DNA of 64,000 bases from a virus, in IMG/VR virus record IMGVR_UViG_3300047095_000811, positions 62,001-126,000 of that record; one strand, given 5' to 3'. Below are positions 38,111 to 47,245 of this stretch, piece after piece. Each line of letters begins with the position of its first letter. The stretch's first letter is position 1. The translations under genes and the position numbers were made by a program. The notes beneath the pieces were generated by a model. That model was not told the DNA's origin, ran no database searches, and saw only the letters and a program-made list of their open reading frames with translations.

Positions 38111-39529
38111 ATGCCGACCAACAACGTATACATTCGAGATCTTCCTTACGAGTTCTTGAAGTCAAAGGGAGATGCTTTCCTAGATTCCGCAAGCCTGACG
38201 AATCACGAGAGCATCTTCATAGGAACAAAGGCAAGTGCGCCGCTGATGGCAGCTCCCAAGACGAAGGAGGAGATTCCAGACGTCGTGCTGAAAAGCCTCA
38301 GAGAGCTGATCGTCAGAAAGTACACCGACAACACTTCATTCACGAAGGTGGAAGAAGACACTCTGCTGATGTCGTACTACTACCTGCAGTCCAAGGCCAT
38401 CCTCGCCAACGACTTCAAGAAGGAAAAGAAGAAGCTCCATCCGGTGACAAACAAGGCATCGAACTTCAAGACCGGAGAGCCACCACTGATGCTTCGCCGG
38501 GTGCTGGAGAACCCTCTGGTGAAGAAGCTTCGGAAAGGGTACACCGCTTCGCCAGACAAGAGCAGCCTCAAGCTCCGCCCGGAGAAGACGGGAAAATCCG
38601 TCAAGGATATCATCAAGTCCAGCAAGTTCTACCAAGAGACGGCGAGCTCTCTGGTGTACGACGACGTCCAATACGCCGCGCACGTCATGAATGAGGCGAT
38701 CAGGAACGCTGGAGTCCAAGGGAGCTTCCCCGCGTGGGTTTACGAGATTCCATCTGGTAGCGCCCAGCAATCGACGGAGTACAAGTTCAAGTACGAAAAC
38801 GTCGCAGAGATGGTGAAGTTGGTCCGCAGTTTGATCGAAGACAAGTACAACTTCGGCTTCCAGACGATGACTCAGGGGAATATCGACACCGCTGAGATCC
38901 TGAAGGAGTCGATGCTCGCTAGACTTCGGAGTCCAAGCGCCGACCCGGCGTACGTCTTCCTGAAGTTCGAGACCACCGGAAACGACCCGATCGGCGGGAC
39001 GTACAACTTCAGAGTGCAGGACTTCTCGTCTGACAGGTATTTCTTGGCGGGGGTGCTGAACTACTCCTCTCTTGAGATCGACCTGAACCCTCGTCTGAGC
39101 CAGGACACGGTTAATTCCACCCTGAGATTCTCGCCGAGAGCCGGTGACGCGTCTGTCTGCGTCCTTCTAGGCAAGGACAGAACTCCATTCCGCATTTCAG
39201 GAATGGATAAGAAGCTCTTCAACATCGACACGTTCACCGTCGATGAGGCAATGAACACTTGGACGATCGACTTCGACGGTGCTGATGATAACTTCGTCTT
39301 CCAAGTCGAGTCGAACGGCAGCATCGTCACACCGACTTCCGCCCGCCTGCTCTCCGACTCAAGGATCGAACTGCGCTTCAGGACTGCTGTTAGCGGGAAG
39401 CTGTTCATTCTCTCTTGCGCTAAGAACTGGCCGAACGACGCGATGCTAGTGGTCACTGAGGAGAATGTCGAACGGATCCTTGCAACCACGAATTTCCACA
39501 AGAAGGTGTACAGGAAATGGATACAGTAG
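38111..39529 (+). CDS. Putative baseplate or tail protein
   Basis: 472 residues. The N-terminal half is helical and charged, the C-terminal half is a beta-rich region (about 270-460) with repeated short strands of the kind seen in baseplate wedge and fibre-attachment proteins. No known motif. GGAG precedes the ATG. The next gene overlaps its stop by 13 bases, and the M15-like gene follows, so this group probably builds part of the tail tip. Confidence 0.65.
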   Translation: MPTNNVYIRDLPYEFLKSKGDAFLDSASLTNHESIFIGTKASAPLMAAPKTKEEIPDVVLKSLRELIVRKYTDNTSFTKVEEDTLLMSYYYLQSKAILANDFKKEKKKLHPVTNKASNFKTGEPPLMLRRVLENPLVKKLRKGYTASPDKSSLKLRPEKTGKSVKDIIKSSKFYQETASSLVYDDVQYAAHVMNEAIRNAGVQGSFPAWVYEIPSGSAQQSTEYKFKYENVAEMVKLVRSLIEDKYNFGFQTMTQGNIDTAEILKESMLARLRSPSADPAYVFLKFETTGNDPIGGTYNFRVQDFSSDRYFLAGVLNYSSLEIDLNPRLSQDTVNSTLRFSPRAGDASVCVLLGKDRTPFRISGMDKKLFNIDTFTVDEAMNTWTIDFDGADDNFVFQVESNGSIVTPTSARLLSDSRIELRFRTAVSGKLFILSCAKNWPNDAMLVVTEENVERILATTNFHKKVYRKWIQ

Positions 39530-39783
39530 TCACTGTGGCGAAGATGAAGGCAGATATCGCAAAGAGCGTAGCCAAGAACCTCGCCGTCAACTCAATAGAA
39601 GCTCTCGGGTCAATTCTAGAGGGTAAGAAAGACTCCGGTCTGGATGCCAAACTTGAGAAGAGATACGCCGCGATGCGGCTCAAGCTCTTCCTCAAGTACA
39701 CGATGATCGACTACGAAGTTCTCGCATCCAGAGTGCAGCGGAACGACGTCTACGCCGAGCTCATGGAAGGATCCAAGCTATGA
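39517..39783 (+). CDS. Small helical tail-associated protein
   Basis: 88 residues, a single helical and basic protein overlapping the previous stop by 13 bases and the next start by four (ATGA). Overlaps on both sides make it part of the tail-tip operon. The first 30 residues are Ala/Lys-rich, with a helical middle. No family recognised; a small assembly factor or cap is possible. Confidence 0.68.
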   Translation: MDTVVTVAKMKADIAKSVAKNLAVNSIEALGSILEGKKDSGLDAKLEKRYAAMRLKLFLKYTMIDYEVLASRVQRNDVYAELMEGSKL

Positions 39784-40859
39784 TCAGAAACTGTCTCGGT
39801 CTGACCGTTGACGACCTCAAGAACGACCTCTTCGGAAGGCTGGACTCTTGGACGCTGGACTGGCTGCTGGACCAAGAGTGCGGCGGTGGCGGAGCTGGCG
39901 AAGCGGCCCTCGCGAAGTACGACGCCTTCTCCGTCTACACCGCGAAGCAAGGTCTCAATTACCTCAACAACCTCGACAAGAACGACGGGTCCGTCAGCGG
40001 AGCGGACCCGTTCGGCTTCCTTCGGGACAACATGGGGAACTACCTGAAGGACTTCGGCGACCGGGAGTGCTCTGGGCAGAACGTCGCCATAGACGACCTA
40101 GTGTCTCAATACAAGCCGGACCCCTACGTCTCGATGTACCCGGACACCCTATCCGACTCCAAGAAGGCGCTGCTCTTGGACCAGCTGCGAAAGTCTAACT
40201 TCAACGCCGCTGTCACCAACGGCCTCAACCCTACAGCAGACAACAACTCGCCGTACATGATCCTCGACGACTCTGAGCGCGGCGACGACATGATGCTGAT
40301 AAAGACAGGGAACCTGTTCGGTCCTTCCATTCTCAGCAAGATCCCGGTGTCGGTAATCGAGAATTTCGACCCAGACAAGATGATCTACACGAAGTGCTTC
40401 AGGACGCTTTTTGCTCTTGAGAACTACTTCGTGCCGGACAATCCGAAGTCGAAGCCCATCGTCACCGAAGGGAAGCTCCGTAGCATCCGAAGGCTTCACG
40501 AAGATGTGATTCTGCCGATCTACCGTTTCTACTACGGAAATGAAGACGACTCCACTTGCAAGCTTCGGATCCACGGCGGGCTGATGTCTATGGAGACTGC
40601 GGTCTCTAGGATGGGGGCGTCTCTGGCGACAAGACACGTCTACGGTCAGTCTGCTAACTTCAGTCTCGTGTCAATCTCGAACGACAAGGTGCTCGAAGAT
40701 CTGAGGTCCGGAGCCATCGGCGTAGACTTCGGCGTGGCGGCTCTGGTGAACGGCATCTACATCACGCTGCCTTACACTTACGAGAACTACGAGGTTCGGA
40801 ACGTGATTCTGTCCTCCCCGAACTTCGATTCCGATGATATCCGTGCGCAATTCTTATGA
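39780..40859 (+). CDS. Tail protein with a degenerate M15A peptidase-like domain
   Basis: 359 residues. Residues about 225-345 follow the zinc D-Ala-D-Ala carboxypeptidase-like pattern (peptidase M15A): LRSIRRLHEDVILPIYRFYY, then LRIHGGLMSMETAVS (261 onwards), RHVYGQSANFSLV and YITLPYTYENYE. The first zinc His is kept (RH). The Asp of the SxHxxGxAxD motif is Asn, and the second His (WVHxSY) is missing, so it is probably not an active enzyme but a structural use of the fold. The first 220 residues are unlike it. Likely a baseplate hub or tail-tip protein. Confidence 0.68.
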   Translation: MIRNCLGLTVDDLKNDLFGRLDSWTLDWLLDQECGGGGAGEAALAKYDAFSVYTAKQGLNYLNNLDKNDGSVSGADPFGFLRDNMGNYLKDFGDRECSGQNVAIDDLVSQYKPDPYVSMYPDTLSDSKKALLLDQLRKSNFNAAVTNGLNPTADNNSPYMILDDSERGDDMMLIKTGNLFGPSILSKIPVSVIENFDPDKMIYTKCFRTLFALENYFVPDNPKSKPIVTEGKLRSIRRLHEDVILPIYRFYYGNEDDSTCKLRIHGGLMSMETAVSRMGASLATRHVYGQSANFSLVSISNDKVLEDLRSGAIGVDFGVAALVNGIYITLPYTYENYEVRNVILSSPNFDSDDIRAQFL

Positions 40860-40942
40860 ATTGGCAAGGAAGTTTCGTGGCTACACTCGGGGTAGCCATG
40901 CAACACCGGAATAGTCTCATCATCTTAGCGAAACTCCAATGA
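40856..40942 (+). CDS. Tiny protein overlapping both neighbours (28 residues)
   Basis: Starts at an ATG overlapping the previous stop (ATGA) and ends with a TGA overlapping the next ATG, filling exactly the gap between two virion genes. The peptide is neutral to basic and hydrophobic (segments GSFVATLGVAMQ and SLIILAKL). Both overlaps are the usual sign of translational coupling in this genome. Function unknown. Confidence 0.5.
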   Translation: MNWQGSFVATLGVAMQHRNSLIILAKLQ

Positions 40943-41562
40943 CCACCAACAACATCACCCCGGACGACATTTTGTCGGACGCGGACAACAGACGTTTGTC
41001 CGAGATGATGGCAATCAAGAAGCACGTCTACGCCTTCATCAATAAGAAAGAACTGCTCAAGTTCATCCTCCACATCATCGACTCCACCGAAGTGGTGACG
41101 TTCGAGCGCAAGCACGACCGCCGCTTCCTGAATCTGATGAACCTCTCGATGGCGCTCCAGCTCGACGTCAAGAAGGCAACCGAGAAGTACGAGGTCTCCG
41201 ACCTCAAGGATCCGAAGAAGAACGGCAGCCGAGAAACAACGATGACCGCTCGCGCCAATTTCCTACGCGAGTTGATCGTTGTACCGTTCACCGACCTGAT
41301 GGGCAACATGCTGAGCACCATCATCGACAAGGAGCCGGACGAGGACTACCAGTACTCCGAGTGGATCTTCAACATCCTCCCGGAGAACTACAAAGAACTT
41401 CGCAATTCTGTCAGCAGCTTCATCGAGCTGGAGGACGGAGACAAAGAAAAGATCAAGAACGACCTGAAGTTCATGTACGGCATGTGCTCCGCGTTCGTCT
41501 TCCCTCCCGAGGAAGTTGACCTCAACGAGGACACCGGCTTCACCCTCGAATTTCTGCTGTAA
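40939..41562 (+). CDS. Hypothetical virion-associated protein
   Basis: 207 residues, acidic and helical, no recognised motif. Overlaps the tiny gene upstream by four bases, so it belongs to the same coupled run as the M15-like gene, which ends here with a strong terminator. A baseplate or tail-assembly role is plausible from context only. Confidence 0.7.
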   Translation: MTTNNITPDDILSDADNRRLSEMMAIKKHVYAFINKKELLKFILHIIDSTEVVTFERKHDRRFLNLMNLSMALQLDVKKATEKYEVSDLKDPKKNGSRETTMTARANFLRELIVVPFTDLMGNMLSTIIDKEPDEDYQYSEWIFNILPENYKELRNSVSSFIELEDGDKEKIKNDLKFMYGMCSAFVFPPEEVDLNEDTGFTLEFLL

Positions 41563-41566
41563 AGAC

Positions 41567-41607
41567 ATGACGTATGAGACTCGTTCTCATACGTCATTAC
41601 TTTTTTT
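41567..41607 (+). terminator. Intrinsic terminator after the tail-tip operon
   Basis: Perfect 13-bp stem (ATGACGTATGAGA / TCTCATACGTCAT) with a 5-base loop, then a run of seven T. Confidence 0.93.
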
Positions 41608-41647
41608 GCAAATATATTATCACCATGTGAGATTCTCGGAGAAATAA

Positions 41648-42019
41648 ATGATACCAATAATGAAGCCGCTTACAGTGATATCGATGGATATCGAAAGGGA
41701 AGAGTCCCCGATCACCTTCATCGACCACTTCGCGTCTGTCGGCGGGTTGCAGCCTGTCTACTCTCGATCTTCTACGACGACGATGAAAATCGTGACTCCT
41801 TCCTTAGACGATCCGTCCGTTTACCATGCCGATTTTTTCGTTGTGGCGAACCCTCGCCTCCAAAGGCACCCAGTCAGTCTCGGAAACCCGACCAGCGAGC
41901 ACGACGAGAAGGTGCAACAACTCAATACTTTCCTGGAGATTCTTCAATTCGCTAGGACAAACCCAGTTGCAAGAGAGAAGTTGGAGGACCTGTTCAAGCT
42001 CCGACAGCTTCTCGGATGA
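41648..42019 (+). CDS. Hypothetical protein upstream of the gp47-like nuclease
   Basis: 123 residues. Mixed strand/helix fold with the opening PLTVISMDIEREESPITFID. No recognised motif. CGGAG lies before the ATG, and the gp47-like gene follows 12 bases after its stop, so it is probably a replication or recombination accessory gene. That role is inferred from the operon. Confidence 0.7.
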   Translation: MIPIMKPLTVISMDIEREESPITFIDHFASVGGLQPVYSRSSTTTMKIVTPSLDDPSVYHADFFVVANPRLQRHPVSLGNPTSEHDEKVQQLNTFLEILQFARTNPVAREKLEDLFKLRQLLG

Positions 42020-42031
42020 TTCGAGGAAAAT

Positions 42032-43183
42032 ATGTCAACTTTCATCTCTATCTCAGACGTCCATCACGGCGCAAAGTCCCACGAGAGCATGCGGGAAGAG
42101 TTCTACGCCGAGGGTGGATTCTTCGACGTTCTCGATGCCACCCTACCGGAAGAAGATTTCATCGGGGTGGCCGTTACCGGGGACTGGTTCGACAAGAAAC
42201 TGGACATGAACGACCCGAGAGCAAAGCTCGGAGTCTCCGTCATGGTGGATATCCTGAACCGCTGCATCCAGTACGACAAGCACCTCGTCGTGATCCGTGG
42301 AACCTACTCCCACGACCTCAACCAGCTGAATGTGTTTGAGGAGTTCGGCGCTCTCTACGAGAAGTTCCACCTCGTCAACACGGTGCGAGAGATCAAGTTC
42401 GGTCCTCTGAGAACTCTCTGCATCCCGGAGGAGTACCCGCAAGACAGCGACGAGTACTACGCCGACTGGTTCTCCAAGAAATACGATCTGATACTCGGCC
42501 ACGGCTTCTTCGATTTCAACTGCTTCGACAGCAACGACGCCGAGCGCAACATCCCGCAGATGCCGGTATTCGAGGCAGACGTGATCTGCAAGCTGGCACC
42601 GCTCACGATCTTCGGCCACGATCATACCCACAAGGACTACAAGAACAAGATCTTCTACAACGGATCTTTCTCTCGGCTCTGCCACAATGAAGAGACTCCC
42701 AAGGGGTTCATCTACGCAGAGTGGGACAGGAAGAACCCGTCAGTACACCTCATGGAGAACGCGCTTGCTCCGAGGTACATCACCGTCGTACTCGACGTCA
42801 TCGTGAAGCGAGCAAAGATTGACGTCAACTTCGAGGAACTGGTGAAGCTCATCGAACGCACCAAGGTAAAAGCAAACGCATACGACCTGAAAGTGAAGGT
42901 CACGGACTACTTCACCAAAGAGCACAAGGTCACCGTCGAGCTGGTCAAGAACCACTTCTTGAACCAGCCTGGGTATCGGATAGAATCCGGTCGGCTGAAC
43001 GTCCTGAGAGATTCGGAAAACGTGATAGAAGACTCCGACGAAGGAGAGGGTGATACTACGTATGACTTCCTCTTCGAGCCCACCAATATTGTCGACAAGG
43101 TTCTCAAGTTCATCGAAGTGAAGCACGAGGGGCAGTACAACCTGACGCGGGACCAAGTGGCTCAGTCGATTTCACCCGTCTAA
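42032..43183 (+). CDS. SbcD/gp47-like recombination nuclease
   Basis: Metallophosphoesterase subunit of the Mre11-Rad50 type complex that resects DNA ends for recombination-dependent replication. The 383-residue protein has metal motifs in order: ISDVHHG (about 7-13), GDWFD (about 49-53), GTYSHD (about 89-95; usually GNHD), LGHGFF (near 160) and FGHDHTHKD (near 193). It has the extra C-terminal helical domain that contacts the ATPase partner. The partner (gp46-like) is at 47984-50734 on the opposite strand, rather than adjacent as in T4. GAGG precedes the start. Confidence 0.92.
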   Translation: MSTFISISDVHHGAKSHESMREEFYAEGGFFDVLDATLPEEDFIGVAVTGDWFDKKLDMNDPRAKLGVSVMVDILNRCIQYDKHLVVIRGTYSHDLNQLNVFEEFGALYEKFHLVNTVREIKFGPLRTLCIPEEYPQDSDEYYADWFSKKYDLILGHGFFDFNCFDSNDAERNIPQMPVFEADVICKLAPLTIFGHDHTHKDYKNKIFYNGSFSRLCHNEETPKGFIYAEWDRKNPSVHLMENALAPRYITVVLDVIVKRAKIDVNFEELVKLIERTKVKANAYDLKVKVTDYFTKEHKVTVELVKNHFLNQPGYRIESGRLNVLRDSENVIEDSDEGEGDTTYDFLFEPTNIVDKVLKFIEVKHEGQYNLTRDQVAQSISPV

Positions 43184-43199
43184 GGACGAAAGGAGTGCA

Positions 43200-44855
43200 A
43201 TGAAAAAAAGAGAAAGAAGCGGAAGCAAGAAAGCCTCCAACCGGGTAAAGATGGAGCTGAAGACGTCGCTGATGAAGAATCTGCTGGCGTACCTGCTCGG
43301 AGAGACCAAGTCGAGGAACTTCGTCAAGAAGCTCAACATCTTCTTCCAGCTAGTCGACGAGACGGTGTATCTCAGCGATGCAGATATGGAGATGCCGTAC
43401 GCTGCAGTGCGACGCGTTCTGAAGACGATCCTCGAAGACAACGTAGACGACCAAGAACTCATCATGGACCGTCTGCTCTCGATGCCGAAGTACGAGGAAG
43501 AGATGCCTGACCTGATCGAGGAGATTAGCGGCATCGACATGAACGAGGACCTCGTCGTTTATATCGAGAACGAGTTCATTGACCGTCTCAACTACGTCAC
43601 TGCTATCCCGGTCATATCTCAGCTCAAGCTGGCGATATCTCAGTTTGACAAGCAGGAGTATGAGTCCTATAACGAGATCATCCAAGAGATCCGTGGCTAT
43701 ACCTCCATCTTCAACAAGGCGGTGAACCTTCGTTCGTCGGCTTCTCTGACTTATCCAGAGATCGACTTCAACAGTGAGCAGTTCGAAGTTATTCTCGAAA
43801 AGGTCTACAAAAACCTCACGAACGAGAAGAAGTACTTGATGACAGGAGTCAAGGAGCTAAACAAGATGCTGCAGGGCGGCTTCCAACCCGGTCGCGTCTA
43901 CGTGTTCATGGCTGTGTCTGGCGGTTGGAAGTCTGGCCTGCTGCTGAACGCGTTCATTTGGGCTGCGCGGTACAACCGGAACCTCCGGTGCAGGGATCAG
44001 GCCAAGAAGCCGATGTTCCTCTATCTGACGCAGGAGAACGATTCCGAAGAGACGCTCGACCGCATGTTCAGCTACATGAACTGTGTCAAAGACAGCAAGT
44101 ACACCCCGCTCGACCAGATCAAGGAGGCGTTCATCGAAGAGGGGATCGTGGACCCCGGACACCACGGCTTCAAGATCCACTACTTTCGAAAGAACGAGAT
44201 CTGCGCTAACGACATTGAGAACCTCGTCCACGACATCGAGGCCGACGGAGAGTACGAGGTCAAGTTGATCGTTCACGATTACCTGAAGCGTCTGCGTCCG
44301 AACGTGGCAGCCAATGACATCCGGGTCGATCTCGGCTCCGCCACGAACGATCTGTCCGAATTGGCGAAGCTGCTGAAGATCCCGATCGTCACCGCCAACC
44401 AGCTCAACAAGGAGGCATACACCGTTCTCATGCAGCAGGGCAACAACGAGAACAAGAATGACCTCGGCAAGAAGGCGTCCCTGACGATGCAATCGGAGTC
44501 TCAGCTCATCACCGAGAACGCCGACTGCGTCATTGCGATCAACAAGGAGTACCAGCGGGCCACCGACAAGTGGTTCCTGACCTTCACCGATCTCAAGAAC
44601 CGGGCATCTAAGACCAACCGTTCGTACGCCAACAGGTACTTCGCAATACCCTTCGTAGAGGGGAACTCGATGCGCCTAATGGAAGATCTGAACACGGATG
44701 ATAATTACGCCTTGCAATCCATCTCGGATGGTCTGGCGGATTTCGACCCGAACGGCCACAACGACGACACCGAACCGGAAAACCGCCCCAAGACTCAGCG
44801 CAAGGGGCAGCACAAGAAGGTTCTGGCTGACGACGCATTTGAGGACGAAGACTGA
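43200..44855 (+). CDS. DnaB/gp41-like replicative helicase
   Basis: Hexameric replicative helicase. 551 residues: an N-terminal helical region (1 to about 210), then a RecA-type core starting LMTGVKELNKMLQGGFQPGR. Walker A is AVSGGWKSG (about 239-247): where other helicases have a Gly before the catalytic Lys, this one has Trp, which is unusual. Walker B is LIVHDYLKRL (about 355-364), and the later TANQLNKEAY and AIPFVEG segments fit the family. The C terminus is acidic and disordered. AAAGGAG precedes the ATG. Confidence 0.88.
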   Translation: MKKRERSGSKKASNRVKMELKTSLMKNLLAYLLGETKSRNFVKKLNIFFQLVDETVYLSDADMEMPYAAVRRVLKTILEDNVDDQELIMDRLLSMPKYEEEMPDLIEEISGIDMNEDLVVYIENEFIDRLNYVTAIPVISQLKLAISQFDKQEYESYNEIIQEIRGYTSIFNKAVNLRSSASLTYPEIDFNSEQFEVILEKVYKNLTNEKKYLMTGVKELNKMLQGGFQPGRVYVFMAVSGGWKSGLLLNAFIWAARYNRNLRCRDQAKKPMFLYLTQENDSEETLDRMFSYMNCVKDSKYTPLDQIKEAFIEEGIVDPGHHGFKIHYFRKNEICANDIENLVHDIEADGEYEVKLIVHDYLKRLRPNVAANDIRVDLGSATNDLSELAKLLKIPIVTANQLNKEAYTVLMQQGNNENKNDLGKKASLTMQSESQLITENADCVIAINKEYQRATDKWFLTFTDLKNRASKTNRSYANRYFAIPFVEGNSMRLMEDLNTDDNYALQSISDGLADFDPNGHNDDTEPENRPKTQRKGQHKKVLADDAFEDED

Positions 44856-44859
44856 CATC

Positions 44860-44896
44860 AGTCCGGATGGGTAAAACCATCCGGACTTTTTTTTTT
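44860..44896 (+). terminator. Intrinsic terminator after the helicase gene
   Basis: Perfect 11-bp stem (AGTCCGGATGG / CCATCCGGACT) with a 6-base loop, followed by ten T. Confidence 0.93.
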
Positions 44897-44905
44897 GGAG
44901 GAATC

Positions 44906-45160
44906 ATGGAATACGTTGCTTCCGTATTCGACAAGCTGGAGAACATCCCGCACGTAGTCCGAGTCCAGTGCGACAGCGAGGATCTGACCGATGTCATTCT
45001 GGCGGTGTACACCAAGCTGATAGGGCAAGAAGAGCCTCTCACCAAAGGTGAAGTAGAAGCCCAGGAAGACCTCTTCGCAGACTACGTGGTGATCTCCATC
45101 TTCAGAGAAGCTGGTGAGAACCTGATCCCCGACCTCGAACAAGAAGGAGAAGACGAATGA
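44906..45160 (+). CDS. Hypothetical acidic protein
   Basis: 84 residues from the ATG at 44906 (GGAGGAATC upstream; the longer frame would start inside the terminator). Strongly acidic with a C-terminal Glu/Asp run. The first part has alternating hydrophobics around a short fold. Its stop overlaps the next start as ATGA. No family recognised. Confidence 0.68.
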   Translation: MEYVASVFDKLENIPHVVRVQCDSEDLTDVILAVYTKLIGQEEPLTKGEVEAQEDLFADYVVISIFREAGENLIPDLEQEGEDE

Positions 45161-45633
45161 ACTACCAAGAATTCATCAACGAAGTGAAGAAATTCGAGCT
45201 GCTGAAGTACGGCGAGGACATGGAGCACAAGTTCCAGTATCCGGTTGCCATCCGGGCTGCGCCCAGCGTTGAGGCGCTGCTCGACGCTCTGGAGGAGTAC
45301 GTCTTCCCCGTCTTCAACCAATTCGACGTGGCGAAGCGCGAACAGTTCGCTCTCCTCAAGCAACTCCTGCAAGAGAACAACTGCGGATACACCGCAAAGG
45401 CACCGTCGTACCTCAACGGATTCGGCACGGGTAGCTCGATCATGAGCAACATGCCAGCGCACATCGTCCGGAACGTCTCGAACAACAACGGCTACTCGCA
45501 ACACTTGCGAGAACCAGTGAACATCGAGTTCGACAACATGTCTTCGAGCAGCAATTCGGTCATGATCAACTGCCCGGAACTCCAAATGATCATGGTGGAT
45601 TCCATCGTGATGAACCTCCTGCAATTTGTTTGA
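45157..45633 (+). CDS. Hypothetical protein, Asn/Ser-rich C terminus
   Basis: 158 residues. The N-terminal 75 form a helical domain (YQEFINEVKKFELLKYGE). The middle is rich in Asn, Gly and Ser, and the end (VMINCPELQMIMVDSIVM) is hydrophobic. No recognised motif. It overlaps the upstream gene by four bases; downstream the membrane-protein gene has two possible starts, one overlapping this stop. Confidence 0.7.
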   Translation: MNYQEFINEVKKFELLKYGEDMEHKFQYPVAIRAAPSVEALLDALEEYVFPVFNQFDVAKREQFALLKQLLQENNCGYTAKAPSYLNGFGTGSSIMSNMPAHIVRNVSNNNGYSQHLREPVNIEFDNMSSSSNSVMINCPELQMIMVDSIVMNLLQFV

Positions 45634-45674
45634 CAAAGCAACACCAGATTAGCTTATTGATCTGGAAGGTTCTC

Positions 45675-46649
45675 ATGAGTATTTCACTGATATCCGCTTT
45701 CCTGCTTTTCGCATCGGGCCTCTCGATCACGATAGCAGGGGCGTTCTTCTCCGTGAAGGGCGTAGTCATGCTCATCCCGGACCCAGAAATCTACTACGGT
45801 CTGCTGGTGTTGGCCATCGCTTTCGAGGGGGCCAAGATCACTGCGTCGACGTTCCTCTTCCACGAGTACCGAGACTCTCAGTATCCTACCGCCTTGAAGG
45901 TGATCCTCAGCGCGGCAGTCGCTGCTCTTGTCTTGCTTTCTTCCATCGCAACCTACTCCCACCTGAACGCCTCGATATCCAAGTCGATGAGCACCGTGAC
46001 TTCCAACAGCGCGGAGCGAACTCGGCTGACCGAGGACCGGGATCAGCTGCAGCAGACCATCCGGAACATAGAAACCCAGATGAACTCTCTGCCGCCAAAC
46101 ACCGGGGCGAATGCTAGAATCCGAATGATGAAGGCGTTCGAAGGAGAGAAGGCCGAGGCGAAGGCGAGATTGGACTCGGTGTCCGAGAAGATCCAGCAGC
46201 TCGACCAGAAGAACGTGGAAGAGGACAAGTTCCTATTCCTCAATTCCCTCTCTGCCCTGACCGGCCTGAACCGAGACAAGCTCTACACCGTGATCGTGCT
46301 GTCAATCGTCGCTCTGATCGACCCGCTTGCGATCACCTTGATCCTCAGCGGCTCGTTCATCGTGGCGAACATCCGAAAGGAAAAAGACGTCATCGCCGAG
46401 CAGCAGAAAGAGATAGAGATTCTCAAGGAAGAGGAGCAGGCTCTTGAGGAGACTCTGGAGGAAACGACCGAGCAGCTGATCGAGAGGATCGAGGAATCGA
46501 TCGAGGAACACGGCGGAAACATCACAAAGGAAGACGTCGAAGCTCTCCTCAAGATCGAGCAGAGTGCCGACTCCATCCCGGCCCGTTCTCGCAAGAAACT
46601 CATCAAGATCCGCGATTTTCTGAAGGGTTCCAATGACAATCCAAAGTAA
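45675..46649 (+). CDS. Membrane protein with central coiled coil
   Basis: 324 residues from the ATG at 45675 (GGAAGG upstream); a TTG at 45630 overlapping the previous stop is the alternative, giving 339. Predicted membrane segments lie at about 2-25, 41-57 and 74-93 and again about 203-233. Between them is a charged coiled coil (about 110-185), and after the last is a Glu-rich coiled coil (about 240-285). The shape, a membrane-anchored protein with two coiled coils, suggests an inner-membrane scaffold for replication or lysis control. No family recognised. The next gene overlaps its stop by 17 bases. Confidence 0.75.
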   Translation: MSISLISAFLLFASGLSITIAGAFFSVKGVVMLIPDPEIYYGLLVLAIAFEGAKITASTFLFHEYRDSQYPTALKVILSAAVAALVLLSSIATYSHLNASISKSMSTVTSNSAERTRLTEDRDQLQQTIRNIETQMNSLPPNTGANARIRMMKAFEGEKAEAKARLDSVSEKIQQLDQKNVEEDKFLFLNSLSALTGLNRDKLYTVIVLSIVALIDPLAITLILSGSFIVANIRKEKDVIAEQQKEIEILKEEEQALEETLEETTEQLIERIEESIEEHGGNITKEDVEALLKIEQSADSIPARSRKKLIKIRDFLKGSNDNPK

Positions 46650-47235
46650 ATTCTACCCGGTAAACCAGCTGGACCAAAGGAAGACGAACCGCTTCATCGT
46701 GCTTTCGCATGTGTCGAACTTCGTCCTGAAGACCCACGCTTTCCCGCCGGACCTCAGAAACAAGACGAACTACCACTGCCTCCCGGACCTGCGAGAGTAC
46801 TACCGCGAGAAGGTCGAGATGCGGCAGATGCCGTTCCACTACCACGTCTGCCGACTCAAGGGAGAGTGGGAAGCCTTCGGCACAGCCCCGGAGCACTACC
46901 GCTCTCCGATCATCGACAAGGCGGCTGAGAACTACTACATCGAGGATAAGTTCAAGGACGCGATCATCATCTGCGTCCAAGACAACTTCGCCTTGAACAC
47001 CCCGGACGAGCGGATGCACCAGCTGATCTCCTCGACGCTGATCGCTCCGATGCTGAAGCAGTTCAGGGTGAACTTCAGGGACTCGGTCTTCTGGTGGGAC
47101 GAGATCTTCAACTGGGACAAGTACCAGTACGACCGGAAGAACAACCCTCTGGACTGGTCTTACCCTTGGGAGGTGAACAGGATGCTCTATTTCGATCGAG
47201 TCATCTTCAACCTCGAATCCATCAAGTACTTCTGA
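46633..47235 (+). CDS. Hypothetical aromatic-rich protein
   Basis: 200 residues rich in Tyr, Trp, Phe, His and Arg (for example DSVFWWDEIFNWDKYQYD). The family is unknown. The start overlaps the membrane-protein gene by 17 bases with GAAGG upstream. Clustered aromatics and charges suggest a soluble alpha/beta protein, perhaps nucleic-acid or sugar binding, but nothing diagnostic is seen. The next gene follows after 10 bases. Confidence 0.7.
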   Translation: MTIQSKFYPVNQLDQRKTNRFIVLSHVSNFVLKTHAFPPDLRNKTNYHCLPDLREYYREKVEMRQMPFHYHVCRLKGEWEAFGTAPEHYRSPIIDKAAENYYIEDKFKDAIIICVQDNFALNTPDERMHQLISSTLIAPMLKQFRVNFRDSVFWWDEIFNWDKYQYDRKNNPLDWSYPWEVNRMLYFDRVIFNLESIKYF

Positions 47236-47245
47236 GAGGCTAATT

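Noticed and set aside
44867-44905. Upstream extension of the 44906 gene
   Set aside because: It would place the start inside the terminator hairpin; the GGAGG before 44906 is better.
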